A DNA stretch of 64,000 nucleotides from Plumapathes pennacea. Taxonomy: Eukaryota; Cnidaria; Anthozoa; Antipatharia; Myriopathidae. The position numbers and the translations under genes were made by a program. Location of the stretch: the NCBI GenBank assembly GCA_964036295.1, contig OZ038466.1:15224001-15288000 (forward strand). The letters are read 5' to 3'. Below, piece by piece: positions 1 to 10,480 of the stretch (position 1 is the first letter of the stretch; each line of letters begins with the position of its first letter). The notes beneath the pieces are model-generated. The model had not been told where the DNA came from and made no database searches. It saw only the letters and a list, made by a program, of their open reading frames with translations.

Positions 1-1
1 G

Positions 2-127
2 ACGAATCTCAACATCTACAATTTGACCCTTGAGGATCGTGTCAATGTTATGTGCGAGAGAAAAACGAGAGTTGCCGGTCAGCAACCACTGCCACAGACA
101 TTTTACAATTTCATCATTCAGATAATG
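2..127 (+). CDS. Candidate internal exon (unidentified gene), running off the left edge
   Basis: From base 2 an open frame of 42 codons ends at ATAATG followed by GTGAGTG, a good 5' splice site (GT at 128-129). The peptide has an ordinary protein-like composition (it includes EDRVNVMCERK and QPLPQTFYNFIIQ) and no low-complexity bias. The left part lies outside the window, so no start or acceptor can be seen. I do not recognise the family. The frame runs on past the donor into sequence that does not look coding. It could be a chance open frame; the donor and the peptide composition are the only support. Confidence 0.3.
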
Positions 128-2097
128 GTGAGTGTTTTATTAAAACTTCATAGTGTGTTCTTTTGCAAAAACATCTTGTTGAGAAATGTTTCGTGTGATG
201 CGTGCCAAAATTTGATTCAATCAGCTCGGATATATAAATTACTTACCGGCGGGAGGTCTTGGCTAGGTATTGCTGCCGTTAAATGACTAAAAGCGAGAAA
301 ACGGAGAAAAAACTCAAAGCCGCCGAAGCTGGTGTGACAATGTCATGAATGTAACTGTCGGCTTTTCGACAAACTCGCCGTGCATTAGCTTGTAACGGCT
401 GTCAAATTTTGATAGCTGATTGCTTTTTTCTTGACTTTTTTCTTGACCGTTTCCGCTTGACTGTAGCAGTCTGTCCACTTGATTTGACTTTTTTTCCAAA
501 GCGATTTGCCAAGCACTGTAAAGAAAGCATCAGATTGAATCAGCCGCGTTTATAACGAAAGATGCGCCAAGTACCCGTGGGCAGATATAAAAAAAAAAAA
601 AAAAAAAAAACTGCCCGCTCAGGGAGCCAATCCGATTGCAGGATTCGTAGGCGTCGGACCGCTCGCGCTCAGGAAAACTATATATACGGATAATCAGTTT
701 ACAATACTTCTATCTGTCCTTGTTTGACGTATGTTATATTTTATTCCATTAAAATGTATTCAATTTTTAACCATAATCTATTTTGTATTTTTAATTTTGA
801 AGGCATCCATGGGCAAAAGACAAGGGAAGATGGAGAACGAACAAAGGAAAAAGAAAAAAAAAAGAACACAAAGCATAAAAATGTCATCAGCAGCCATAGG
901 CTTTTCTCTCCATATCAGCATATTAACAGGTAAGTCACTAATAAATAAATCTTATTGTGAAAAAGTTACACCTCGTTTGCTTGATACTGAGACAGAAGCT
1001 TTTCCTCGTGTATGTTTCACGCACGAATCTCGGCGATCAAAACCAAATATGAAGAGAAACACGAAGTACGATAGCTTACCAATGTGGAATATTCTGCTGG
1101 TAAAAAACGTCCTGCTCCATGGACTAGTTCTATAATCAGAGATGTCGATCTGAGTTATACGATAACATGAATTTTTTTGATTAATGTTATCCTCCCCAGT
1201 CTTTCTCTGCCCTAATAAAGATAAAGGAACGTTGGAGAAATTTGATAAATATAAACATTCTCTTGTATGATTTGAATCTATATTCTCTATTGTTAAAATT
1301 TTCGCTTGTCGTGTTTTTTTTCCGCAGCAGTCGCCATGATAACAGCAACGGAACTTGGCTGAATTATGCCGTCGAAAACCAATCGACAAAGGCCGTACTA
1401 TGACCAGCTGAACAGCAAAGTACAGTACAGTACAGCACATCACTCTATTGGCAGTCAGCTGCGAACAAACTCGTGGAGCGGCTTTCTCCGGGCATCGAAA
1501 GGAAAACAATCGGGTGTTTTCCCTGTATTGGCGGTTTTCGGCTAATGTAGATATCCAAGGCAAATCGAATTGATCACGGACAGATAACAACGGAACCATA
1601 CCGCTATAAAACGCCGATAGATAAACCTCACTGTTCAAAATAAATAGTCACCCCCATAGTGGATTAGGATGTGTTTCTATCTGTTTATCAGTTTAGTTTC
1701 ACAGTGCTGCACCAATCACTTCACACTGGAAAGTTTGTTTATAATTATGTTGAGTATTGCCCGACCGTGCTAAAGGGGCATTTGGACCAATTGACACTTT
1801 CTTCAAGCAATTCGATAACAATTACTGAAGTGATATCGAACCTACGAAATCATTTCGAACTTTTTAGTGGTCATGATTACGCGGATAAAAAAAGGAATCA
1901 CGCCGTGCTTTTATGCTGCTGGACTGCACTGATATAGGACCTCAAAAGTGTTTTACATTGTTCGTTGTTTCCGGTTTGATTCCAGGTAAACATTTGCAGT
2001 TTTGATACCGATACTTTTTGTTTAGGAACGTGGGAGTTAGCGAATTACTTAAATTATTGGGTCGCCACACAATAACAGCATTTAAATCATAATGAAA
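128..2097. other. Intergenic or intronic DNA, no firm gene
   Basis: AT-rich sequence with an A tract at 589-610. An interval at about 807-931 (+) is flanked by an AG and by CAG/GTAAGTC and encodes a lysine-rich peptide in one frame. That peptide is low-complexity and unrecognised, so it is not called as an exon. Nothing else could be supported here. Confidence 0.5.
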
Positions 2098-3252
2098 ACT
2101 AGACTGGCCTTGCCAGTGAGCTCGCGGCGTGAGTTGGGTCGAGACCAGAATATAAAATGGAAAGTAGGGGACAAGAGCAGAACTCCCAAGAGAGACTTCC
2201 AGTTTCTCACCATAAAAATATCACACAGTATAGAGAACTTGGCTTTTGACACCTTGATTAAACTAAAAATTATTATTACAACACTCATACACTTGCTTCT
2301 TAAAGGTTGAGCGACCCTGCATCTTGAGAATGCGTGACATATCTTTTTATGCACAATCGATTATGACAGTTTGACCTTGACTCATATTTCTAATCAGAGG
2401 CCACGATTAATCCAGCCTTCGCTTCACTACTTATGTGTTTTCTTTTATTAACTCAATACGTTTCTTCTATCAGGCTTTCGAGTATTCGTGCTCTGTAACA
2501 AATATAAAATTGAATGCGAGGAATGTCACACGAGAGATGTTTACAATATTATTGCGCTTTTGTTCACAGTGTGTTCAGTCCATTTGTGACTGCAAACTCA
2601 ATCCTCAGAATTATTTCGGTGTATTTTTCATTTCTGGTGTTTAATGAACATTGCGAAACAAAGGCTACATGATCGAATGAAAGAAACACTTCAACAGGCA
2701 ATGTACGATACGCAGAAGAACTTTATGAGGCAACAGATGTCATGTACAGAGTAAAGCATAAAGCGTCATTGTTTTACGGCTAAAGCTCACCGTAGCTTTG
2801 GTTTCTGTTTTCGCCCTGCTATCTTCCCAAAAGTATTTCGTGTCGCCACAGAAAGTTTCGTCGGGACTAAATATTTATCGGCGACAGCGGTATCCATCAA
2901 ATATTTGTTTACGGCTATTATCAAAGCTTCCGCGAGCCAAAATCGTTCCCGAAAATCCAGTTTATCCGTGCATATTCCACAGAGCCAAATGGTGTTGAGC
3001 TTGGATGGGATGCAGTTAACTTTTACACACAAGTAACGAGCAATTCACTGGCCACATCTCGAGTTGTTTAGCGAAGTCAATTACGTAATCGCCCAGCACG
3101 TGATAATATGAACCAATCACCGTGTGCTGATTCTCGACCCACAAAAAGGGGGAAAAAAAAATGTCCATTTTTAAGCTCGCTTGGGCCCAAGGCCCCCGCG
3201 AGCAAAAATTTGCGTTTTTAAGCTCGCTTGGGCCCCAGGCCCTCGCGAGCAA
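2098..3252 (+). repeat. Interspersed repeat family A, copy 1 (~1.15 kb)
   Basis: Nearly identical in order and sequence to the copies at 19827, 22756 and 40883. It starts ACTAGACTGGCCTTGCCAGT and ends with a GC-rich hairpin (GCTCGC...GCGAGCAA). Both ends carry GGGTCGAGA in inverted orientation near the terminus, which suggests a non-autonomous DNA transposon. In this copy the terminal hairpin unit is present twice in tandem (about 3165-3205 and 3210-3252). No coding capacity recognised; the short open frames inside it are interrupted differently in each copy. Confidence 0.85.
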
Positions 3253-3873
3253 TAATCTACAGGTCAGGAGATCGATAAACCGCGTCATTTTTTTTTTTTT
3301 TTTTTTTGCCTACTCGTGAAACTTTACCAGGCAAAGCTGTATTAAAACTTCGGCCAAAACATCAAAGCGAAAATTAACGTCGCAAGAAGTAACTCCAGGT
3401 AACTTTAGTCGGCACTGTTTACAGGCAATTATCTAAGCAGCATCATATCCCAAAAAAAACCTTGTTTCACTTTCCATCGGTGTGCGATCCTTCCTTTGGT
3501 TTCCAACTGGAAATAAATCAGGAAGAAAAGCGCCCCTGTTGGCAAATAGTTCACACACGGACCAGAGATGAGGGTCATCACCGCAATTTCTCTCCAGGCA
3601 CCTCTGCTACTACTGCTTTAAGTAAGCGAGAGCTCTTCAATCCCTTTGGCCGAATTCTATCCCTTCAGCAGTGCGGTGGGAGACAAGAAGTTGACAAAAA
3701 ATGACGATGGCAGCTCTAGGCAAGTTCCAATATCTACCCCGTTCCCGTCCTTCGACAGATATCACAACTCGCTTTATGTAAGTAACCAAAAATCATTTTC
3801 AGTTTCTCTTTTACACTGAACGGAAATTATTTTTATGACACAACTTTTATAAGGGCCCGGTCGCACTGTTAGT
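3253..3873. other. Unassigned intergenic segment
   Basis: Contains a T tract at about 3290-3307 and an 80-codon open frame (3462-3704, +) with no recognisable domain. No splice-site pattern or repeat relationship to the rest of the window was found. Confidence 0.4.
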
Positions 3874-3984
3874 TAACAATTATTCGCCGAAGTGGATGTG
3901 AATACCGGTAGACGTTATTTACCGAGCCGCTTCGGCAAGGTAAATAGCAAACGCTATTCACCTACACTGAGGAGAATAATTGTT
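3874..3984. repeat. Fold-back (palindromic) element
   Basis: The arms TAACAATTATTC and GAATAATTGTT and the inner motifs GTGAATA / TATTCAC are inverted about a GC-richer centre. The same outer arms occur at 19529-19645 around a different core, so this is a small fold-back MITE family. The arms are imperfect. Confidence 0.55.
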
Positions 3985-6645
3985 TTAATTTATACAACAC
4001 AAGTTTAATAGCCAGTCTCCATTTTGTTCTGTTTTCCGACAAACTATACGAGCAAAAAGTCGAGGCCATTTTACTGATTACGCGCGCGAGACCGATTTGC
4101 AATCGAAAACAACTAGAGAGTTTTGACGGGATTTGTGTAATTGACAAATCAGACAAGACATTTCTTCCAACAGAGTTTTAAGTTTTTCTTGCTGTTGAAA
4201 CCATTACCATGTTTACCGAAACAAATCTGCTTCGGTGACAGCACAAAACCAGGCGCCACTTTGTTTTAAACCAGAAGTCGCCGGGAGGTGAATAGTACAA
4301 TACCGAATACAAGTGTTCCCCGAGAAAGAATACCAAATTGAATTGATTCCACGTATGAAAATCACCTTAAACTATGTTTGACGGTGTATCCTTTTTGGAA
4401 AAGTTGAATGCTCAAAACATTACCATTTGTATAGGTCGTGACTTTGCAATAGTGTCAAGATTAACATTCACAAAGGTGCTTTGTCGTTGACGAGTGTTGG
4501 CGGCGAGTTGCAACCAACCTTGATTCAAAGAATCCGTCGTCTTTCTCTAGTTAGTTAGTATATACAACAAAAGTGAATAGTGCCTTCCGCGCGCTCTGAT
4601 TGGCTACTCAATATCCCGGAATAGCATGTACTATTCTCTATTCGCAGCGTCATGTCTATAGATATATTGACATATGATAGCGATCTGTGTCCTGATGCGA
4701 GAACCTTTACCTGAAAATGACCTTCGACAGTTTTCGATCGTTCGATCTACTAAGAATAGCGATGAAGTGACAGTTGGCAGAGGGGCAGGGGCAACACCCA
4801 AATGTCCGTTTATGGATAGGTCTACCAGAAGGTGGTATACATACCTTATGTGGTGACAGCTCGAAAGCAGTTCCTTAACTAGCCACCCGAACTTTATTAC
4901 CTTTTTTTATTTCTTTAGTCAACAACTATATATTTAACTTTTATAAGCTTGTAAATAACATTGATTAATTGATTGATTGGTTTAAGAGTATGATTTTTGC
5001 AGTTATATACATATTTCTATTGTTTTGCAAAAACCAAAATACTATACACCTGGGATAAGGTAGCATTTTATGATGCATCTGGAGCATCGACAGCAAAGGT
5101 TCACATGAGCTCATATATCTATAATTGTCATCATTACTGTCTACATTTTGTCGATCATATCTCACTAAAGAGCACGAAGTGTTATCGTGTTCAAGTTACA
5201 TTCTAGAAATACGATAATTGCAGAATGGAACAGAACATGGAAGTTTGTGTCTATTTTATGAGGCCTTAATGTTGGGGCAAGCATGTTAAAAAAAATTTTA
5301 ACACTTTTGCTACACAATCCCTTGGAGAATAAGGGTATAACAACTATCATGAACTTAATACAGGTAAACAACCCTTTCACTCACAAGTTTAAAATGCAGA
5401 ATCTTTCAGCTTTAATTTCAAAAGAAATTATATAAATTAATATTATATAAAATATGTAGTGAGAAGTGACAGTTCAGTCAGCATTTATCTAACCAACACG
5501 GTATAAAAAGCTGTATTCTCTTTACTGTACAATACTGTACATTTCCAACTGAAGGAGAAAATTGAATTTGATCACTCTTGGGTGTGAAAGGGTTTAAACT
5601 TGTTGTTACAATATTGGTTACGTCTACCTTGGTGCTGGTCTTACTCACATGTTATTGCCACTTATATTACATATTAACTGAACTGAAGTTTTCCTTCATA
5701 AAAAGCAAACAACCTCTAACAAATAAGTAACTAACAAAACCTTGTGTCAGAAGGGAACACAGAAAAAATACTTGGCTCTGAGCATGTCGTTCACTTGAGC
5801 ACAATACAGTACCATTCTAAATGTTAAGAAAACACCCAGATATAATTTTTCTTGGGGTTACTTGACAGAGTATACAGGCCAGTGTCCTTGAGAACATTTT
5901 CCTTTGGCATTCTTGTTAGAGACATCACCATCGAGTTCATTTTTGGCTCCTGACAATCTTACACTTTCATGATGTCAGTGACTTGGTATACGAGGATCCT
6001 TTAACTGCACAGGAGTTGACTTCTCAGCCTGATTTCTTCACTTGAACATTTCCTATATGATCATTTTGGAGATGAAAACACATATTCAGGTTTTTGTCTT
6101 CACTACATATTGTTGCAATTTATTGTACAGTACTTTATCTATAAACAACACAGAAATTGAACTTCCTCTTGGACTGAAGTGTAGGTTTAGCCAAGGAACC
6201 TCTCTGTTTGCTCCTACAAAAATCAGAAAGACACCAAATTTTCAAGAGGATGATGAGATAATTCACATTGATGTACACATTACAATGCACTTTCATAGCT
6301 AACCTGTACTATTCATCCACAATTGACATAAATCTTGAAAGGATGCTGCAAAGGATCTCGCACACTGTAAATAAAATTACTACATGTTGTCCTGGAATGT
6401 TAACACGAATAGGTCCTAAATTCTTGAGTACATTGTAAAGTGTTTCACAGTACCCTGTAGGTGATAGCAATATTTAGTTGAAGAATGTGTGATAAAGAGA
6501 TTGTACAACAGGAATTCAGATAAAACAAAATTTCACCATGCATCCTTTGTTCAGCTGTTATTCGTTGAAAATAAACAATGACAACGAATGACCGTATTGC
6601 TATTAATGCATAATTGTTCAAATTTGGCCATCAATACACAGAGGT
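3985..6645. other. Long segment without a recognisable gene
   Basis: AT-rich, with several AATAAA-like motifs on both strands (for example 6111-6116 read on the minus strand and about 6371 on the plus strand). No domain, splice-consistent exon or repeat match to other parts of the window was recognised. Some of it could be untranslated or intronic DNA of an unseen gene. Confidence 0.4.
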
Positions 6646-7878
6646 CAAAAATGTAAACACGACCATAAAAGCCATACAGAATAGTTTTTAATTCTTACCT
6701 GCCCTTGCTTCCTGATGATAAGAACGGGCAGATCACTCACATTGGCTGGAAGAGTGCTGAGAAATCCCTGAACATCATGTGGCAAGTTGAGGACATGACC
6801 TTTGTACCCACGCTGGCCGCCGTGTTTCCGGTAAACACACATGATGGGGAAAGCTCTGGCGATCAACATTTCCTCTACTTCGGTGAGGTCCTGTAGTTCT
6901 GCAGGCACTGTTCCAGGATCCATGCCGTTGTCAGCCGAGAACAATCGACACGAAGTCTTTTTGTCGCGCTTGCACCTGGTGCAGGTGTAGTTCTGCTCGG
7001 ACATACTTTGGTTGGTGGTCGGCCATGTTTCTTTGCATACCTTGTAGCGTAAGTGTCGGAGATTTTCCTCAAAGCGGTGAAAGGCAGTGAGTTCCTTCTG
7101 TACCCACTCTTGTTCACGAAATGGAGGAGTTTCTGGATTTGCCCACCCATGGTTATGCAAATATTGTTGTTTCTGTCTGCGACGTTCTTCGACAACTGCA
7201 GCACGTTGTTGTCGGCGTCGAGTGTTGGCTCCATTTTGAGCTTGAAGCCTGCGGGTATTCTGTTCAGACGATTCATTGGCACGTCGAGAAGCTACTCGCT
7301 GGCGATTGGTTGCACTTTGCGGAGTTCTCTGCTTGGCCCGCCTTTGTTTCTGAAGTTCCGATTTGCTTTCAAGCGTTGTTCTCTTTGTGGAGTCTTTTCT
7401 TCGGCCAGCTTTTGCTTCTGAAGCTCCCGTTTTGCTTTCAAGCGTTGTTCTCTTTGTGGAGTCTTTTTGTCGGCACGTGATTGTCGTCCTTTCTCTAGAC
7501 GTATTTGGCGCTGTTCGATCGTTTCACGATTTCGCCTTGCCCTAACGCTGACCCTAACTCGGTGCCTGTTCCCTTCTCTTTTGAAGACGAGCTTCGCGAG
7601 ACCGTTCTGTTTCAAGTTTTTTAGTTTTCAAATTCATTTTCGTGAACGCAGTTACGTACAATATTGTTACTTCGTTCAAATCTTTCTTAAAAGCACTGGC
7701 GGAGATGCTAATCGATAATCGACAATGATTACGTAATTGCCTTAGGCACCTGGCCTAAAAAGGTCGCATCACACACACACACCCACACACGAACATTAAA
7801 TTTCGAGATGGCGACACGCTTGGAGTCTTCAAATTAATGCATTAGCGTCGTGATTATTTTCCTCACTTCGTTCGGAGA
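6646..7878 (-). mobile_element. Helitron, 5' portion
   Basis: Read on the minus strand, it begins at 7878 with TCTCCGAACGAAGTGAGG, preceded by A (A|TC is the Helitron insertion rule). It continues through a ~240-bp leader into a replicase N-terminal coding region with a DUF6570-type domain. The same leader recurs at 16985-17171, 26614, 29889, 37238 and 40136-40577, so the terminal sequence belongs to a family. The 3' end (CTRR plus hairpin) was not found, and the Rep and helicase domains are absent. This copy is therefore truncated or interrupted. Confidence 0.75.
6699..7637 (-). pseudogene. Helitron replicase/helicase N-terminal region (DUF6570-like), frameshifted
   Basis: The best start is ATG at 7637 (beginning MNLKTKKLETE). 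It leads into an Arg/Lys/Gln-rich region containing a near-tandem repeat TPQREQRLKAKRELQKQK, typical of Helitron N-termini. After at least two frame changes (near 7560 and near 7300) comes HNHGWANPETPPFREQEWVQ. A cysteine cluster follows (YTCTRCKRDKKTSCRLF), then a conserved block around LIARAFPIMCVYRKHGGQRG and DVQGFLSTLPANVSDLPVLI. This order matches the DUF6570 domain that precedes the Helitron helicase-like domain. The coding frame ends at GGGCAG/GTAAGAATT (exon end at 6699), so an intron probably followed in the active ancestor. The frameshifts make it a pseudogene. Confidence 0.75.
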
Positions 7879-7987
7879 TAATCAAAGATGGCGTCCCAAT
7901 ATGAAAAGTAATAAAAATAATGTCTTTTTTTGGCGCACGTTGGGAGAATTAAGACCTTCTCTCAGTTCTACGATATACATAGGTACA

Positions 7988-7990
7988 TCA

Positions 7991-8057
<67 letters not shown>

Positions 8058-8076
8058 CATTATTATTATTATTATC
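7988..8076. repeat. (ATT)n microsatellite
   Basis: About 28 ATT units with two interruptions (ATC). The poly-Asn and poly-Leu open frames through it are artefacts of the repeat. Confidence 0.95.
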
Positions 8077-8334
8077 TATATAATAATACGCTAACTCACT
8101 TCCGTCCGTCCGTAACGTTCTTTCCCAAGCCTTCTCATCATACAAAAATCCAAGATGGCCGCCACATCGAATGAAACCAAGTGTAAATATTGGCCTCGCA
8201 TGCCGACCACAGTTTTTTAGAAATCGGAAACGAGTTTAACAAGTTTTGTCGCGTGAAAACGCGACAGATGCTGGGATTCAAGTTTGGTGTGGCAAGTGTC
8301 CGCACGCACCATAAGAAATTGTTGAATAAGCAAT

Positions 8335-8690
8335 CTCAGCTGGACTAGAGCGTAACTCCCAAGAGTGATCAACTTCAATTTTCTTGTTCAATTTCTCACC
8401 CGAAAAAATATTATACAGTATGGGGAACTTGGCTTTTGATTTACTCAAATGAACCTGATTAAACTACAAGTTATAATTACAACACTCGTACATTTGCTTC
8501 AAAAGGATGAGAGAATCTACATTTTGAGTTTGGGAGTAATTGCGTGACTTATCTCATTTTCAATTGTTTTGACAGTTTGACTTCGAACATTTGTTTCTAA
8601 TCACAGTCCACGATTTATCTAGCCTGCGCTTCATTACTCACCTGTTTTTCGTCTTCTAAATTGCGTTTCTTCTAGCAAGCTTTCTAAATT
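8335..8690 (+). repeat. Diverged, truncated family A copy
   Basis: Matches the 5' third of family A in order (CTCCCAAGAG, TATGGGGAACTTGGCTTTTG, GATTAAACTA, CAACACTCGTACATTTGCTT, the AATCACAG-CCACGATT block), with many substitutions. The first ~60 bp and the 3' half are missing. It appears older than the four long copies. Confidence 0.75.
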
Positions 8691-9107
8691 CCAGTCGGCC
8701 TGTTTCATTTCTGAGCTATTATCACCGCGGTTTTGATGGATTCACGGTTGTTTGATGAGCGTATGTTAAAGCTGAAAAACTCAGCTGGGAGCCACTTCAG
8801 TTTGTCGAAATGGTATCGTTTGATTATGTTTGCTTTCCTTCGCTTAGTTTTAACCAGCTGGACGAAGAAAAATGCGAAAGTGAATATAATGAACAAAAAC
8901 CGCAAGAGCGCAAGTATACGTCAACAAAAATCTCACGTTACATACTTTGAAACTCAGCCAAGAAAAGAAAGGCTTCCACGCCGCTTGCACGTGAACATTA
9001 TCCAATCAAAATATAGTATTTTTGCTTACACGTCAATCAAAATTCAAAATCCTAGAGGGGGGGACTTCTTTTACCAATTGTCATGATACCTACGCTGTGG
9101 TTTTTTA

Positions 9108-9712
9108 ATTCAAGACGCCGCTTCAAAAGAACGTGAGATTCACCTTGAACTATGGCAGACAATGCGGGTCTGGAAAAGCAAAGTGATCCGTCGAAGAATT
9201 TGAAAAATCACCATGAGCGAAAGAGATAGAAACGTTTGCCGTGAGGACTTGTTTGTTACTCGAGCTGCCAGCAAACTGTACTGTAAACACTGCAAGTATA
9301 GCGGCTTTCGGAATGAATGAACGCCGTTTCATTTCAAAGCCATTGAAGGCTTGACGGATATTTATCTTTGCTGTGATAGATTTCACTGTCCATGAGAATT
9401 AAGCCGTCGAGAAATAGGTGAGTTTTGATTCATACAATTTTCTGTGCCAACCGACAGACTTGATTATTGATTTCCTTTGGGTGCCGGTTTGCCTTGTACA
9501 ATGTAGTACAAATTTCTTCGGAAAATAAAGCTATTTTCTTCTTAGTTGTAAAGCTTCTGTTAATTTATAAACGAAGAAAGCTAGAAAAAGTCGAAAGGAA
9601 GCGGCATTTGCTCACGTCATATTATTGAGCACAAGCGTGCACGATAAAGTTATGGAGCACGCTCTTCGACCAATCAAAACGTGGCTTATATCGCGACTAT
9701 GTTATAATTTAG
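9108..9712 (+). repeat. Interspersed repeat family D, copy 1
   Basis: About 600 bp aligned by eye with 45914-46525. Both contain the CACCTTGAACTATGGCAGAC block, AATAGGTGAGTTTTGATTCA, and the 3' block CCAATCAAAACGTGGCTTAT. A 78-codon minus-strand frame (9150-9386) is open in both copies. The two versions differ at many residue positions, so it is probably not coding. A related 3' end occurs near 29140-29205. Confidence 0.75.
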
Positions 9713-9904
9713 TTTAGTAATGTAATTTATATTGGTGCAAGTTTTCGCATCCATGACGCAAAAACTTCATTTTATTGGTAGAGATCACTGTCTCCTACAA
9801 AACCTAAGACCGCTTTAGTGATGAAAACTATTAAATTCGTTTTGCATGATAATATTTTCACTTCAAACTGCGATTGATAAATTGACCTTTTTTTTTGTTC
9901 ACAG

Positions 9905-10057
9905 GCTGGTTTCAGCGCGGGCGATGGTTATAGGTTCTACAACATACCTGGATCTAGAACTGACAGTATTCTGAACATTCTGTCAACCACAAACGTTACG
10001 AAACCTGGCCAATGGGTGTTCAGAATTGACGGATCATCGGTAGAGGCTGGGGGATGC
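9905..10057 (+). CDS. Exon with the C-terminal part of a NIDO-like extracellular domain
   Basis: A long pyrimidine tract and TTCACAG form a strong acceptor at 9904. The frame that follows reads AGFSAGDGYRFYNIPGSRTD...GQWVFRID...GGC. The order GF(S/N)AGDG-xR(Y/F)xxIPGSRT, then NVTKPGQWVFRID, is what I associate with the C-terminal half of NIDO (nidogen extracellular) domains in secreted or membrane multidomain proteins, which are common in cnidarians. The frame stays open to a TAA at about 10132-10134, and no convincing donor was found after the GGC. The DIRS-like element begins just downstream and may have removed the rest. No other exon of this gene was recognised, so it may be a remnant. 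Confidence 0.6.
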
Positions 10058-10480
10058 ATGAAAAAAGGTGCCAAAATCACTAAAATGTATATGCCAATTT
10101 TACTTTCCCCCACGGGCACAGTAAAATGTAGTTAATGGAACCCGAGCCAGCATGACACGGGTCAAGTTTGCGTGCGTGTCCAAAGGTCGTTCCTTATCGC
10201 TATTCCTTTATCCTATTCTTGTCTGGCTTTCGTGCCTTATCATTGGTCAGTAGCTTAGATAGCAATCTGTGTGAAGCATTCATGTCGCTTCAATCGTGCA
10301 CGTATTGTCTAGGTCTACTTTAGTACAGCCACAAGCATTGGCTAGTTCAAGCTACCTATTGAGCACCTGTCTAAATATAAAAGCCAGTAATCATGTTATA
10401 GTTCATATTGTGCAAGCCTTGCTGCTGTATAGATTATCGCAGTACAAACTTTTTTTAAAAAAATTTCGAGTCTGTGGACA

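Noticed and set aside
807-931. Possible exon between TTTTGAAG and ACAG/GTAAGTC
   Set aside because: The peptide is lysine-rich low complexity in every frame and no neighbouring exon was found.
5861-6040. Minus-strand 3'-terminal exon
   Set aside because: Short open stretches before AATAAA-like motifs, but no consistent frame with an acceptor or known protein.
7882-8145. Poly-Asn / poly-Leu open frames
   Set aside because: Produced entirely by the (ATT)n microsatellite at 7988-8076.
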